A stretch of DNA of 53,113 nucleotides from Lachnospiraceae bacterium (GTDB lineage Bacteria > Bacillota > Clostridia > Lachnospirales > Lachnospiraceae), in NCBI GenBank assembly GCA_014804345.1, contig JAAUZZ010000021.1, positions 1-53,113 of the forward strand. Reading direction: 5' to 3'. Below, in pieces: positions 25,376 to 35,900 of the stretch. Every line of letters starts with the position of its first letter. Within the stretch, counting starts at the first letter, position 1. Below the pieces are notes generated by a model. That model saw only the letters and a list, made by a program, of their open reading frames with translations. It did not search any database and had not been told where the DNA came from. The translations under genes were made by a program, and so were the position numbers.

Positions 25376-26794
25376 TTAATCCTTTTTGAGTGTGATGCCA
25401 AGCGTCTTGCATCCCTCGTCAATGACCGCCAAAAGCTCATCGTCCGTAAGAACCGTGACACGACCACTCTCATACTCTGCATCTACCCATGTCTTTACAT
25501 ACGCCACAAGTTCGGAAGTCTTTTCAATCTTTTCCTCACCCGAAAGCTTGAAGTAGGTGTTGATCCAATGCGCGATACCCGCAAGACCAGAAGTGTTTGA
25601 AACGGCGCAAAGCACAGGTCTGCGCAAAAATTTCTCCGTATCGAAAATATTGTAAATTTCCTCGTTCTTTAACAGACCGTCCGCATGAATGCCCGCTCTC
25701 GTAATGTTAAAATTCTTTCCGACAAACGGCGTTCTCGGCGGAATCTGATAGCCGATTTCCTTCTCATAATATTCCGCAAGTTCCGTAATCACAGTGGTAT
25801 CCATACCGTTTAACGTTCCGCGCAGCTGCGCATACTCAAACACCATCGCCTCAAGCGGCGTATTACCCGTACGCTCTCCGATACCGAAAAGCGACGTATT
25901 GACACCTGCACAACCATAAAGCCATGCCGTGGTCGAATTCGTAACTGCCTTATAAAAATCATTGTGCCCGTGCCATTCAATCCACTCATGTGGTACTCCC
26001 GCATGCGTATGAATCGCATAAATGATCCCCTGAACGCTTCTTGGAATAACCGCACCGGGGAAATTGACACCGTACCCCATTGTATCACAGGCACGCACAA
26101 TAATCGGCAGCTTGTACTGTTCCGCTAACTTCATCAGTTCCTGACAAAACGGTACGACATAACCATAGATGTCCGCTCTTGTAATATCCTCCAAGTGGCA
26201 TCTCACGCTGATTCCCTCGTCAAGACAATCTTTCACAACAGAAAGATAATGGTCCATCGCCTGTCGTCTTGTCATTTTTAGTTTCATAAAGATATGATAA
26301 TCAGAACAGCTCACAAGGATTCCTGTCTGCTTCATGCCGATTTCCTTTACCAGCTTAAAGTCCTCCTTGCTTGCCCGGATCCACGAAGTAACCTCCGGAA
26401 ATTGATAGCCGCGCTCCATACACTTATACACAGCATCCCTGTCCTTTTTACTGTATAAGAAAAACTCACTTTGACGGATCATGCCGTTCGGTCCGCCTAA
26501 CTTATGCAGATAGTCATAAATTGTTACAATCTGCTCTGTGCTGTAAGGCGCTCTCGACTGCTGTCCGTCCCGAAAGGTGGTGTCCGTAATCCAAATCTCT
26601 TTTGGCATATTATGCGGAACCATTCTGTCGTTAAACGGTATTTTGGGTATCTCATCATAGGGAAACATATTTCGAAACGCATTCGGTTTCTCAACATCCT
26701 GCAGCTGATACATATGCTCCTCAATCTGCAACAGGTTGTTATGCTCGTTCATCGTAACCGGGCGGTTTTCAAAATATCCGGTTTTGTTTTCCAT
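25376..26794 (-). CDS. Homocitrate synthase-like protein, probably Re-citrate synthase
   Basis: The 472-residue protein belongs to the DRE-TIM metallolyase family (isopropylmalate/homocitrate synthases). The catalytic start motif appears as ITDTTFRDGQQSRAPYSTEQ, followed by SVRCHLEDITRADIYGY, RACDTMGYGVNFPG and the metal site EWHGHNDFYKAVTNS, then GERTGNTPLEAMVFEYAQLRG. Anaerobic clostridia use such an enzyme as Re-specific citrate synthase, and the adjacent icd argues for that over lysine or leucine synthesis. I chose ATG 26794 because GGAG lies 12 bases upstream; the frame is open to 26851. The promoter has a palindrome over its -10. Aconitase is not in the window. Substrate specificity cannot be read from sequence alone. 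Confidence 0.85.
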   Translation of the reverse strand: MENKTGYFENRPVTMNEHNNLLQIEEHMYQLQDVEKPNAFRNMFPYDEIPKIPFNDRMVPHNMPKEIWITDTTFRDGQQSRAPYSTEQIVTIYDYLHKLGGPNGMIRQSEFFLYSKKDRDAVYKCMERGYQFPEVTSWIRASKEDFKLVKEIGMKQTGILVSCSDYHIFMKLKMTRRQAMDHYLSVVKDCLDEGISVRCHLEDITRADIYGYVVPFCQELMKLAEQYKLPIIVRACDTMGYGVNFPGAVIPRSVQGIIYAIHTHAGVPHEWIEWHGHNDFYKAVTNSTTAWLYGCAGVNTSLFGIGERTGNTPLEAMVFEYAQLRGTLNGMDTTVITELAEYYEKEIGYQIPPRTPFVGKNFNITRAGIHADGLLKNEEIYNIFDTEKFLRRPVLCAVSNTSGLAGIAHWINTYFKLSGEEKIEKTSELVAYVKTWVDAEYESGRVTVLTDDELLAVIDEGCKTLGITLKKD

Positions 26795-26855
26795 TGTGCA
26801 ACTCATCTCCTTTTTTGTATGTCCTTGTTGATACTCTTTGCATTTCTGCATTCTC

Positions 26856-26889
26856 GTATTATTGTATACGATAATACATCATATGTCAA
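26856..26889 (-). promoter_or_regulatory. Promoter and operator of citrate synthase operon
   Basis: Minus strand: -35 TTGACA (26884-26889), 17-bp spacer, -10 TACAAT (26861-26866), nearly consensus. A 22-bp palindrome (26856-26877; arms GTATTAT / ATAATAC around GTATAC) covers the -10. Its TTGTATACGA core fits the GT-N-AC type of sites used by FCD GntR proteins. It is likely repressed by the product of the next gene. Confidence 0.65.
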
Positions 26890-26924
26890 TATTCTTATGC
26901 GGATAAAAAGCGGTCGAAAAAAGC

Positions 26925-26963
26925 AGTCGAAAAAAGGCTGTGCTCTCAAGAAACACAGCCTTT
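26925..26963 (-). terminator. Terminator after hybrid kinase gene
   Basis: Perfect 10-bp arms AAAGGCTGTG / CACAGCCTTT are followed by TTTTCG and a second T-run on the minus strand, five bases after the stop codon. Confidence 0.88.
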
Positions 26964-26968
26964 CATTG

Positions 26969-29900
26969 TTAATCCAATAATATGTCCTTCAACGTATCCA
27001 TCAGTCTTGGTATATCAATCGGTTTTGCAACATGACCGTTCATTCCGGCCTCCATCGCCTTCTGTCTATCTTCATCAAAGGCGTTCGCTGTCATCGCCAC
27101 AATCGGAACAGATGCCCGTGCCGTATCTTCTAAAGCACGAATCTGCCGCGTCGCCTCATAACCATCCATAATCGGCATCTGAATATCCATCAGAACCAGG
27201 TCATAGGTGCCCGCCTCCACATTCTTTATGGTATCCACGGCTTCTGTTCCGTCACTTACAACATCAACCGACAGTCCCACCTCACTCAGAATTTCCTGTG
27301 CAATCTCCTGATTGATCTCATTATCCTCCACCAGCAATATCTTCTTGCCGACAAAAAATTCCTTGGGCTCATCTTCCGCCTCTTCATCGGCTTGCTCTGT
27401 ATATGGAGCCACCAACGTCTTACGAAGTTCCGATAAGAAAAGCGGCTTCGAACAAAATGCCGTAACACCGGCTTCCCTTGCTTCCTCTTCTATATCTGCC
27501 CAGTCATACGCAGTAAGAATAATAATTGTCGCCGCATCTCCGATGACTTTGCGGATTCTGCGTACAACCTCGATTCCGTTCATGTCAGGCATAAGCCAGT
27601 CGATAATATACGCACTATACGGATTATTTTGTTCAATTGCAAACTCCGTACGAATGACCGCTTCCTTCCCCTGTGTTGTCCAATCCGGATTCATGCCAAT
27701 AGAGGAAAGCATTTTGCTGACACTCATACAAGTATTGACATCATCATCCACAATCAATGCCCGCAAATTTATAAGTTTCTCAAGATTCTCCATATTTTGC
27801 GGCTGATCTGCCACACGGAAACAGAAGGATACAATAAATTCCGTTCCTTTTCCTGCCGCACTTTCCACCTCGACCGTTCCATTCATCATATCTATGATAT
27901 TTTTGGTAATCGCAAGACCAAGACCTGTTCCCTGAATACCGCTTACTGTAGCAGTCTGCTCTCGCTCAAACGGCTCGAACAAATGCTTTAGAAATTCTTG
28001 ACTCATGCCGATGCCGTTGTCCTTAATGCGGAACTGGTACGCGGCATAACCCTCCGGCGCATCATCTGTCTGAATCACACGTATGCTGACCGTGCCTCCC
28101 GCCTTCGTGTATTTCATCGAATTACTCAAAATATTCAACAATACCTGATTCAGACGAAGTTTATCACAGATAATAACCTCATTTGTCACGTCCAAAGTAT
28201 CAATATAGAATTCCAATTGTTTTGCCTTGATATCAGACTGTACAATGGTTTTTAAGTCATGCATCACTTCGGGAAGACTGGTTTCCTCCTCATTGATACG
28301 AACCTTGCCGCTCTCAATCCGGCTCATGTCCAGCACATCATTGATCAGACTCAGCAAGTGCTTGCTGGAGGTCATAATTTTATCCAAGTAACTCCGCATC
28401 GTTTCTTTGCTGTCAATATGCGTAGTCGCAAGAGAGGTGAAGCCAATAATCGCGTTCATCGGCGTACGGATATCGTGAGACATATTGTTCAGGAAAGTCG
28501 TCTTTGCAATGTTTGCATGCTGCGCCTCTGCCAGCGCCTCCGAAAGAGCCTGCTTCTGTTCCTGTTCCTCACGCACGATCTCATCAATATTACGGAAACC
28601 GGCAAGAACAGTAAAGCCCTCCCGTGATTTTTTTCCCTCTGCCTTAACAAAGGTATATTGAAAATTATGGATCGCATCATCGATCAGTACCCGATAGCTG
28701 CCCATATATTCCGTAGCCGAATCCAGATTTTCGATTACTTTTTCTATTGACAACGCCTCTAAAAGCCCCTCTTGATCCTCCGAATAAACACGTTCCTTGA
28801 CATACTGCGCAACAAGCGGCATATAAGGAAATGCCTCCTGCGAATCTTTTTCCAGTCCTGAGGTTACATACCCATCCAGCTTTATGATCTTAGCTGTTTT
28901 GTTTCCGGTATCTACCGCAAAAACATTGAGATAATCGCGGCTGAGCGCATCCACAATGGCAAGCTGTTCCTCCAGCTTCTTATTGGCTAACATAGATGCC
29001 GCCAATGTCTTCTCTCTCCACCTCGTTAAAAGCAAAAGCGCCAAAATAATCACCAGAAGCAGAACAATAACCAAAACCACAACAGCCATTTTTTCCGGAT
29101 TTGCTTTCATATACTGTGCAAAAGTCAAATCCTGTGGCGTATAAGAGGTATATTGTGCAATCAACTGATTGAGCACATCCTCCGGCATCTGATGCAGGCA
29201 TTTTTGGAGGATCGTCGCAAGCTCATGGTCACAATCCTCTCTCACATACATTCTGAAATCGTATTCAATACCGTTTACAATACTGTACTGCAAGGACTCC
29301 GTAAAATCATTATTAACAAACATCTGGGCTGTATAAGTATATACATAAGTTGCATCTGCTTCCCCCTTTAGTACAGCTTGCAGCGCATCCTCTCTTGTAT
29401 CATAATACAGCACGTCTGCATTACCGATCATTCGCTTTTCCAGCGGCTCCTCTCCCTGAATATCCGCCGCCGCTATTGTCTTGATTTCTCCCGTAAAATC
29501 CCCTCTGGTCACCTTTGCCATTCCAACCGACATATAGGTATCCGTGTTAAATCCACGGTATAAATTGTCCTCTGTTGTCAAATCTGAGGTTTTTCGGTCA
29601 ATCACAATATCCACGCTGTTTGAATCCGCAATTCGATAATAATCTGCCCGATCTTTGGGAACAACCATTTCATACGGCAGCCCGGACAGTTCCATCACCT
29701 TTGCAAAATAATCCGGCATGATTCCCTTTAACTCGCCATCCTCAGCATAAGAATAGGGCTCCCTATCTCCAATCGCCATCACTGTGATTTTTTTCTTCCC
29801 CGCAAGAACATCCTGTATATATGCCTTCTCGCGTTCGTTAAATACAAGTCCGGAAGAATATACAGCCCCGTAATATTTAAAAAACAAGGAATTGCTCCAA

Positions 29901-30652
29901 TCTCCTTCATTCATATCCATTTGCTCAATAGCATAATCGATTTCTTCCAGCAGTTCTGTGTCTTCCTTCCGCACGATCGCATAAAAATTCTCTGTCATCA
30001 GCGTATCCAGCGTTTTTTCGTTTTCCGTCTTTCTCAGATTGCTGGATAAGATCGCGTCGATGCTTCCATCCTTCAAAGCCGCCTCAAGCTCCTGTGAATC
30101 TTCAAATTCCTTCGTGTGATAAGAAAACTGTTTTTCCGCAGCAAACTCAGCAAGACTGGCATTCTGGCTGCTTCCTGTCAGAAGACCGACACACATACCA
30201 TTGTAGGTCTTATAATCCCCACTGTGATATTTCGTGTTATCCGCCAAAATAGAAAGGACAGTGCTGTTTCGTCCAATCGGATACGAAAAGGCAAATTTCT
30301 CCTCACGCTCGGAATTTTTTCTGGCAGATGTAACCACATCAATCTCACCATTTTCCAACATGTCAAGCATATCATTCCATGACTTGTCATACCCGACATA
30401 TTCAAAATTCAGATGAGAATATTTCGAAATATCCTGCAGAAGCTCTATGCCGTATCCAACCAGCCTTCCCTCCTCATCTTTCATATGATATCCATCGAAA
30501 TAGAAAATGCCCGCCTTCACGCGCTCATGAGCCGGGCTTTCTAGTGCAGTTACTTCAGATGCATTTACGATGATAAAATCATATAAAACAAGGATTAGGC
30601 ATAAGAATATTGCTACCCATTTCTTATTATGTATTTTATCTGAAAAACACAT
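26969..30652 (-). CDS. Hybrid sensor histidine kinase with two SBP-type sensor domains
   Basis: The 1227-residue protein has a signal/anchor at residues 12-31, then two tandem solute-binding-protein family 3 domains outside the cell. The first is about 45-265 ([26 protein letters not shown]), the second about 290-515 ([28 protein letters not shown]). One membrane helix follows (about 530-555), then a PAS-like linker, HisKA with [19 protein letters not shown], HATPase with [16 protein letters not shown] and [16 protein letters not shown], and two receiver domains. The first (about 963-1090) has [11 protein letters not shown]; the second (about 1103-1227) has [13 protein letters not shown] and [13 protein letters not shown]. 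No HPt domain is visible, so phosphotransfer may end in the second receiver or go to a separate HPt. Amino acids are plausible ligands. GGGAG precedes the ATG. Confidence 0.92.
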   Translation of the reverse strand: MCFSDKIHNKKWVAIFLCLILVLYDFIIVNASEVTALESPAHERVKAGIFYFDGYHMKDEEGRLVGYGIELLQDISKYSHLNFEYVGYDKSWNDMLDMLENGEIDVVTSARKNSEREEKFAFSYPIGRNSTVLSILADNTKYHSGDYKTYNGMCVGLLTGSSQNASLAEFAAEKQFSYHTKEFEDSQELEAALKDGSIDAILSSNLRKTENEKTLDTLMTENFYAIVRKEDTELLEEIDYAIEQMDMNEGDWSNSLFFKYYGAVYSSGLVFNEREKAYIQDVLAGKKKITVMAIGDREPYSYAEDGELKGIMPDYFAKVMELSGLPYEMVVPKDRADYYRIADSNSVDIVIDRKTSDLTTEDNLYRGFNTDTYMSVGMAKVTRGDFTGEIKTIAAADIQGEEPLEKRMIGNADVLYYDTREDALQAVLKGEADATYVYTYTAQMFVNNDFTESLQYSIVNGIEYDFRMYVREDCDHELATILQKCLHQMPEDVLNQLIAQYTSYTPQDLTFAQYMKANPEKMAVVVLVIVLLLVIILALLLLTRWREKTLAASMLANKKLEEQLAIVDALSRDYLNVFAVDTGNKTAKIIKLDGYVTSGLEKDSQEAFPYMPLVAQYVKERVYSEDQEGLLEALSIEKVIENLDSATEYMGSYRVLIDDAIHNFQYTFVKAEGKKSREGFTVLAGFRNIDEIVREEQEQKQALSEALAEAQHANIAKTTFLNNMSHDIRTPMNAIIGFTSLATTHIDSKETMRSYLDKIMTSSKHLLSLINDVLDMSRIESGKVRINEEETSLPEVMHDLKTIVQSDIKAKQLEFYIDTLDVTNEVIICDKLRLNQVLLNILSNSMKYTKAGGTVSIRVIQTDDAPEGYAAYQFRIKDNGIGMSQEFLKHLFEPFEREQTATVSGIQGTGLGLAITKNIIDMMNGTVEVESAAGKGTEFIVSFCFRVADQPQNMENLEKLINLRALIVDDDVNTCMSVSKMLSSIGMNPDWTTQGKEAVIRTEFAIEQNNPYSAYIIDWLMPDMNGIEVVRRIRKVIGDAATIIILTAYDWADIEEEAREAGVTAFCSKPLFLSELRKTLVAPYTEQADEEAEDEPKEFFVGKKILLVEDNEINQEIAQEILSEVGLSVDVVSDGTEAVDTIKNVEAGTYDLVLMDIQMPIMDGYEATRQIRALEDTARASVPIVAMTANAFDEDRQKAMEAGMNGHVAKPIDIPRLMDTLKDILLD

Positions 30653-30724
30653 GGTTTTCGCTCCCTTTTGTTGATATACGTTTTCATTTATTACCTTGCA
30701 AGCATGCTCTTCTCGCCGACGCTC

Positions 30725-30733
30725 ATTATATCA
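30725..30733 (-). promoter_or_regulatory. Extended -10 promoter of hybrid kinase gene
   Basis: The minus strand has TGATATAAT, an extended -10 with perfect TATAAT (30725-30730), about 70 bp before the start codon. No -35 of note, as is usual for extended -10 promoters. Confidence 0.45.
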
Positions 30734-30795
30734 TAATTTTATATTTTTGCATAGATTATGTATTGTAGAATTTTAACTTTTCATTCGCTCCATTA

Positions 30796-32856
30796 TTATT
30801 TATATTCACTAATATCATTAAATGTAACCATGATGATCATCGTGTCGGCACGCTTTCCGATCAGCTTGATTGATACCCTGTACCACAAATCCGCCATAAC
30901 TTCATATTCCACAGAACCGAAAAGTTCTCCCCGCACAAGCTTTTTAAACTGTTCCTTTAACAGCGCACGCTCATTTTTTATTCTGCGGTTATGTTCTGCC
31001 TCATCAACCCCTTTTTCAAAAACAATGTCATTGTCATACCGCGAATTGGTACGCAAAAGTTCAATCTTATCCTTTCGATATTCGTAGATTGCAATTGGTA
31101 CATCAAGCAAATCAAAGAAAATGCTCGTATTCGAACGTGAGTTCCATAGTTCACTGACAATATCTGCATTTTCATCACTGTTTTGAACCGTTGTATTTTT
31201 TTCCTCTTTTAAGAGAAACGCTTCATATTCCTCTACGGGCATCGGCTTTGCATAGAAAAATCCCTGTGCGTACTCACACCCGATGCACTTTAGGAAATCA
31301 ACCTGTTCCAAGGTTTCCACACCCTCTACGATAGAAGGCAGATGCATCCATTTTGCCATACGGATAACCGACGTAATAACTTTCTCGCCTCTGTTGTTAA
31401 ACTTCGCGTCCTGTTGGAGAAATTTCATATCCACTTTCAGATAATCCACATCCATATCCTTCAACACGTTGAGCGAAGAATACCCGCTTCCGAAATCGTC
31501 CATCATAATCTTAAAACCGATATTATGAAGTCGGCTCATGGTTTTCATCACAAGCGCCTGATCCTCCATAAACGCACTCTCCGTCAACTCCAAGTTCAAG
31601 AGCGCTGCCGGTATTTTATACTCTGTAATCAAATTTTTCAAGATATCAACCAAGTGCGGATTGTAAATATTTACCCTTGACACATTGACAGAGATCGGAT
31701 TCGGTTTTTTGCCCTCATCAAGCCATTTTCGAAGAAGCATACACACGCGGCGCCACATATACTGGTCAAGCCGCCCAATAATTCCGTTTCGCTCATAAAT
31801 CGGAACAAATTCCGCAGGCGCGATCATACCCCTGTCGGGATGCCGCCACCGCACAAGCGCCTCCGCTCCGTAAGACTTATCTGTCACAAGGTTAATTTTG
31901 GGCTGTAGAAATACTTCAAACTGCTCCTCTTCAATCGCCTTATTTACCTCATTAATAATAAACTGCTCCTGACGCATGTTTTCAATCATGCTGTCATCAT
32001 AGTACCCTACATCGTCGACAAACTTCCCCTTGCAGTTTTTCGCCGCCAGAAACGCCCTGTCATACATCTCGGACACGTCCATTGTAGGGTCCTTAATAAT
32101 ATAAACGCCACAAGAAACCTTGATATTATAATCCTTATTGACTTTCTTCATATTAATCTGAAGCGCTTTTATCAGAAGGTCAATATTTTGTTCACTGTAT
32201 GGCAGACACACGCCAAAAACATCATTTTCTATTCTGCCGCATGTAAAATAATTAAACGCTGTCGCAACGCGCTTTAACTCCTTTGCAATGCTTTTGAGTA
32301 TCTTATCTCCCTCTTTGATGCCATAAAAATTATTGATCATCTTGAAGCGGTCGATATCGATTCGCACAAACGCAAAATTTTCCTTCTCCGCTTCAACGAG
32401 CAGCCTTCGCACCTCGCGGTAAAACTTGAACTTTGTATGCAATCCTGTTAAGCCATCACGCTCCATCTGAATCATTCGGCTCTTATCCATTGCATTCTTC
32501 AGTCGAAACATCAAAAGCTCCGGATTGTACGGTTTCATCACGAAATCCCAAACGCCCGCCTCCAGACATTTCTTCTCGGAATGCCAGTCCTCATTTGCAG
32601 TTGCCACGATAACCGGAATATTGTCGTACTCCTTGTGAAGCCGAAATTCGTCCATAAACTGAAAGCCATCCATCACAGGCATGATCAGATCAAGCACAAT
32701 CGCCGTTACTTTGTCAACATTCTTTTTTAACACATCGAGTGCTTCTTTACCGTTGCTTGCGCATATCACGTCAAACTCACCCACCAGTATGTCAACAAGG
32801 GTTTTCTTTAGCAGCTCTTCATCATCCACTACCAATATGGTATCTTTTTTGTTCAT
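30796..32856 (-). CDS. Receiver-GGDEF-EAL protein, likely c-di-GMP phosphodiesterase
   Basis: The 686-residue protein starts with a receiver domain (ILVVDDEELL, phospho-Asp in AIVLDLIMPVMDG, Lys in MKPYNPE). A GGDEF fold follows (about 135-290: RDGLTGLHTKFKFYREV), but the active site reads CGRIENDVFG instead of GG(D/E)EF, so cyclase activity is not expected. A complete EAL domain (about 310-555) follows: AEALVRWRHP, LELTESAFMED, MDDFGSGYSSLN, YLKVDMKF and VEGVETLEQVDFLKCIGCEYAQGF, all needed for c-di-GMP hydrolysis. A C-terminal PAS-like segment of about 120 residues begins around LDVPIAIYEYRKDK. ATG 32856 follows GGAG; the upstream frame lacks a site. The partner kinase could be the hybrid kinase next door (inference). 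Confidence 0.9.
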   Translation of the reverse strand: MNKKDTILVVDDEELLKKTLVDILVGEFDVICASNGKEALDVLKKNVDKVTAIVLDLIMPVMDGFQFMDEFRLHKEYDNIPVIVATANEDWHSEKKCLEAGVWDFVMKPYNPELLMFRLKNAMDKSRMIQMERDGLTGLHTKFKFYREVRRLLVEAEKENFAFVRIDIDRFKMINNFYGIKEGDKILKSIAKELKRVATAFNYFTCGRIENDVFGVCLPYSEQNIDLLIKALQINMKKVNKDYNIKVSCGVYIIKDPTMDVSEMYDRAFLAAKNCKGKFVDDVGYYDDSMIENMRQEQFIINEVNKAIEEEQFEVFLQPKINLVTDKSYGAEALVRWRHPDRGMIAPAEFVPIYERNGIIGRLDQYMWRRVCMLLRKWLDEGKKPNPISVNVSRVNIYNPHLVDILKNLITEYKIPAALLNLELTESAFMEDQALVMKTMSRLHNIGFKIMMDDFGSGYSSLNVLKDMDVDYLKVDMKFLQQDAKFNNRGEKVITSVIRMAKWMHLPSIVEGVETLEQVDFLKCIGCEYAQGFFYAKPMPVEEYEAFLLKEEKNTTVQNSDENADIVSELWNSRSNTSIFFDLLDVPIAIYEYRKDKIELLRTNSRYDNDIVFEKGVDEAEHNRRIKNERALLKEQFKKLVRGELFGSVEYEVMADLWYRVSIKLIGKRADTMIIMVTFNDISEYK

Positions 32857-32942
32857 GCAACCGCTCCTTTGAGAAAATACCAAATTCTTTTTAACTATTT
32901 TTAATTTTACTGTCAAATCGGGAGTGTTGTCAATAGTTTACG

Positions 32943-32972
32943 CAAAAAGGAACCGGAAACGGTTCCTTTTTG
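32943..32972 (-). terminator. Strong terminator after transglutaminase-like gene
   Basis: Perfect 12-bp arms AAAAAGGAACCG / CGGTTCCTTTTT with a four-base loop and U-runs on both strands. It stands 21 bases after the stop codon and would also work for plus-strand transcription. Confidence 0.92.
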
Positions 32973-32992
32973 TGCAATGTTGCTATGAACTT

Positions 32993-35900
32993 TTATTTTG
33001 TCTTGAAGTTCTTTACGATTGGCTTGTTATTCTTATCGTCTTCTGAATTAATATTTGAACCTTTCGGTACTACCTTAATGTAATATTGCGTTTTTGCTGC
33101 AAAAGAAGTTGGCGACACTGACTCTGTACAATTTTTATCTTTGTAGAATCCCATTGTGTAATCTGTTGCAGGCAACACATTCTTGCCGATTGCAACTGTA
33201 ACAGCAACTGTTGTACCGGTGACCTTCACATTCACTTTTACCTTTTTGAAATCAGTTTTCTCAATTGTCCAAATCTTATCGTTCCCATCTGCATCTCTTA
33301 TTGGTACGGGGGTATTCGCTCCACCGGCATAATTTCCTTTGCCGACGATTGCCATTGTATACTCTCCAACCACTGTCGGCTCTGCTGTTGTTACCTTTGT
33401 ATCTTTATTTGTATACCTAATTTCGTAATCCTTACCGGCTTTTAAACCTACCTTCTTAGGCTTCTTGCCACTCTCGTCAATATGTTTCACAGTGCTCTTT
33501 GTCAGATTAGCGCCGCCATTATATAATACAGGCTTATCGGTTACTTTTATCGTATCCAAATCTACTTTTAACACTAACGGATTAATTGTAAAATCATATT
33601 TCAACTCACCGCCAAATGTTCCTGTGCCCGTGATAACAACCGATGCATCACCGGCGTCTTTATTATTTTTATAGGTCACTTTATATTTAACCTTTTTATC
33701 TTTTCCAAGCTGCGTAAGTTCAACCTTCGGCTTATAGGCTTTACCTGTGTAATCAACATTTGCCTTGAAATCCGGCAGATTAAACCACTTTTCATCAAGC
33801 TTCTCACTTACCGAAAAATTCAATGTTGCTTTCTTTGTTCCCAAAGTAACGGTAATCGTTGTTTTTCCCTTTGCCACAGGCTGTATCGCAAGATCAATCG
33901 TATTTCCGGTCAGTGACGCTGAAACTGTTGCTATATCTGTCTTTGAAGATTTCGCACCAAAATCGCCAAAAACATCTTTCAGTTCCTCTGCAGTATATTT
34001 AGGATTTTCCGCCTTTTGGTTTACTGTCAAGTAAATGTGCTGTATTTCCGGAGTACTACCGTCCACGATTCCGCATGAAGTCGTCAGACTTGCCTTTCCA
34101 CCTTCCTCAAACATAATGGAATTAATCTGATGCACATTTACTGTACATTTAGCCGTCATTCCCGCCGCTGTAAGCGTAATTTCCGCGGAACCCGGAGCCA
34201 CCGCAGTAACTTTACCGTTTTTGTCTACTTTTGCTACCTTTTCGTTGCTGCTCGCCCATACCTTTGGAACATTCTCGTTTGATATATATGTGTTACTATA
34301 TGTAAGCTCTTCCGACTTTTTCGGTAAAAGATTTATCTCATTCTTTGAAAGAGTAAACTTCTCCGTTGAATGTTCATAATCATATTTTGAAGAAGAACGT
34401 GGTACAAATTCAAATGCATTTAATCCCGACCATCTGTTTCCATCCGGTATACGACCATTGGGCTGAGATGTATCATCGGCGCATAAAAGATATGTTTCAT
34501 CTGATTTAGCGCCTACATCATTCCAAGTAGAGTCCTGCAAATACCATTTTCCATCCGGCATTCCGATATAATTCCATGCATGACCTCCTGCAAGATATCC
34601 GTTTGCATCATATATATAACTTCCATTTTCATCAAGCGCCTGACCTGTTGCATACATATTGGGAATACCTACCGAATCAAGAAGTCTTGTCATTGCAAGC
34701 GCATAACTCTCACACACTCCATAGCCTTCTAACAAAATACCATAAGACGAATGGCAGTTATAGTAAGCTTCCTGTATATTCTTATCCGTTGAAGCGCCAC
34801 CATATACACCTCTCATATCATATACATTATTCTCACATATCCATTTATCAAAATATTTTACAATTCCATATACGGGTGAATCAGGAGACTCTTCCGCCGC
34901 GTATTCCTGTGCCTTTTGTGCAAGCTCCAATACTTTAGCATTTGCCGCTTTTTGCTTTGCTGAAGTATAATACTTTGATTTTGGCAAGGTTATAGAGGTA
35001 TTCTGATATATTTTTCTCCCCCCATCTAGAAGATAATAATTAGTTCCCGTATAATCCTTAGTCCAATCTATCCAATCAGTCTTATACGGCTCCGTCAGCA
35101 CATATGCAGCAATTGCTCGATCTATATTAACAAAATAATACGCATCAGGCACTTTTGAACCGGTGAATGAAAAGGTATTTGTGCCTTTCCCCAATACCTT
35201 ACTGCATGCATCATATATTTTTTTCTCTTCTGTCGTAAGCTGTTTGCCAAAATAATTACTTTCACTGTCAGGCTGAATGACATAAAACTGCTGCATTTCC
35301 CTAACATTATTGTAACCTAAATCAATTACAATGTCTGCCTTCGCATTCTCAACAATTTCAAACTCCTCTACCTCAGGTTCGTAAATCAGCTCCATATTCT
35401 CCGCTGTTAATACAAATTCCTCTGTCGCAGCTTTCGTTTCTTCTTCCGCGGCATTATCATCATCTGCCATTACTTCTTCCGTCGAAAGCTCCTCGTCCCC
35501 TACTGAGGCATCATCTGTCAAAACATCATCTGTTTTAGCATCATCCGTTATGCTCTCTTCTGTCGAAGGCTCCTCATCCTTTACAGGATCATCTTCCACA
35601 GTTGTTTCTGCCTTTGAAGCTTCTTCTACTTCTTCTGCATTAATCTCATTGCTTGCGTTTTCCTTATCGGAATCTTCATCAACCACAATTTCTTCTTCAT
35701 TCTCTTGTGTAGAAAGTTCCTCTGCCTTCTCATCTGCTTGGGCGACATCGTCTTCTGCTTCATTCCCTTGTGTCACGTCTGCCTCTTCCAATACATTCTC
35801 TGCAAGCTTTTCCGCAGAAATACGAAGAGCCGCCATGGAAACAGAATAATTAAATATGAGATTTCCATCTTCATCTACTGCAATTACTGCATTTTGCAAA

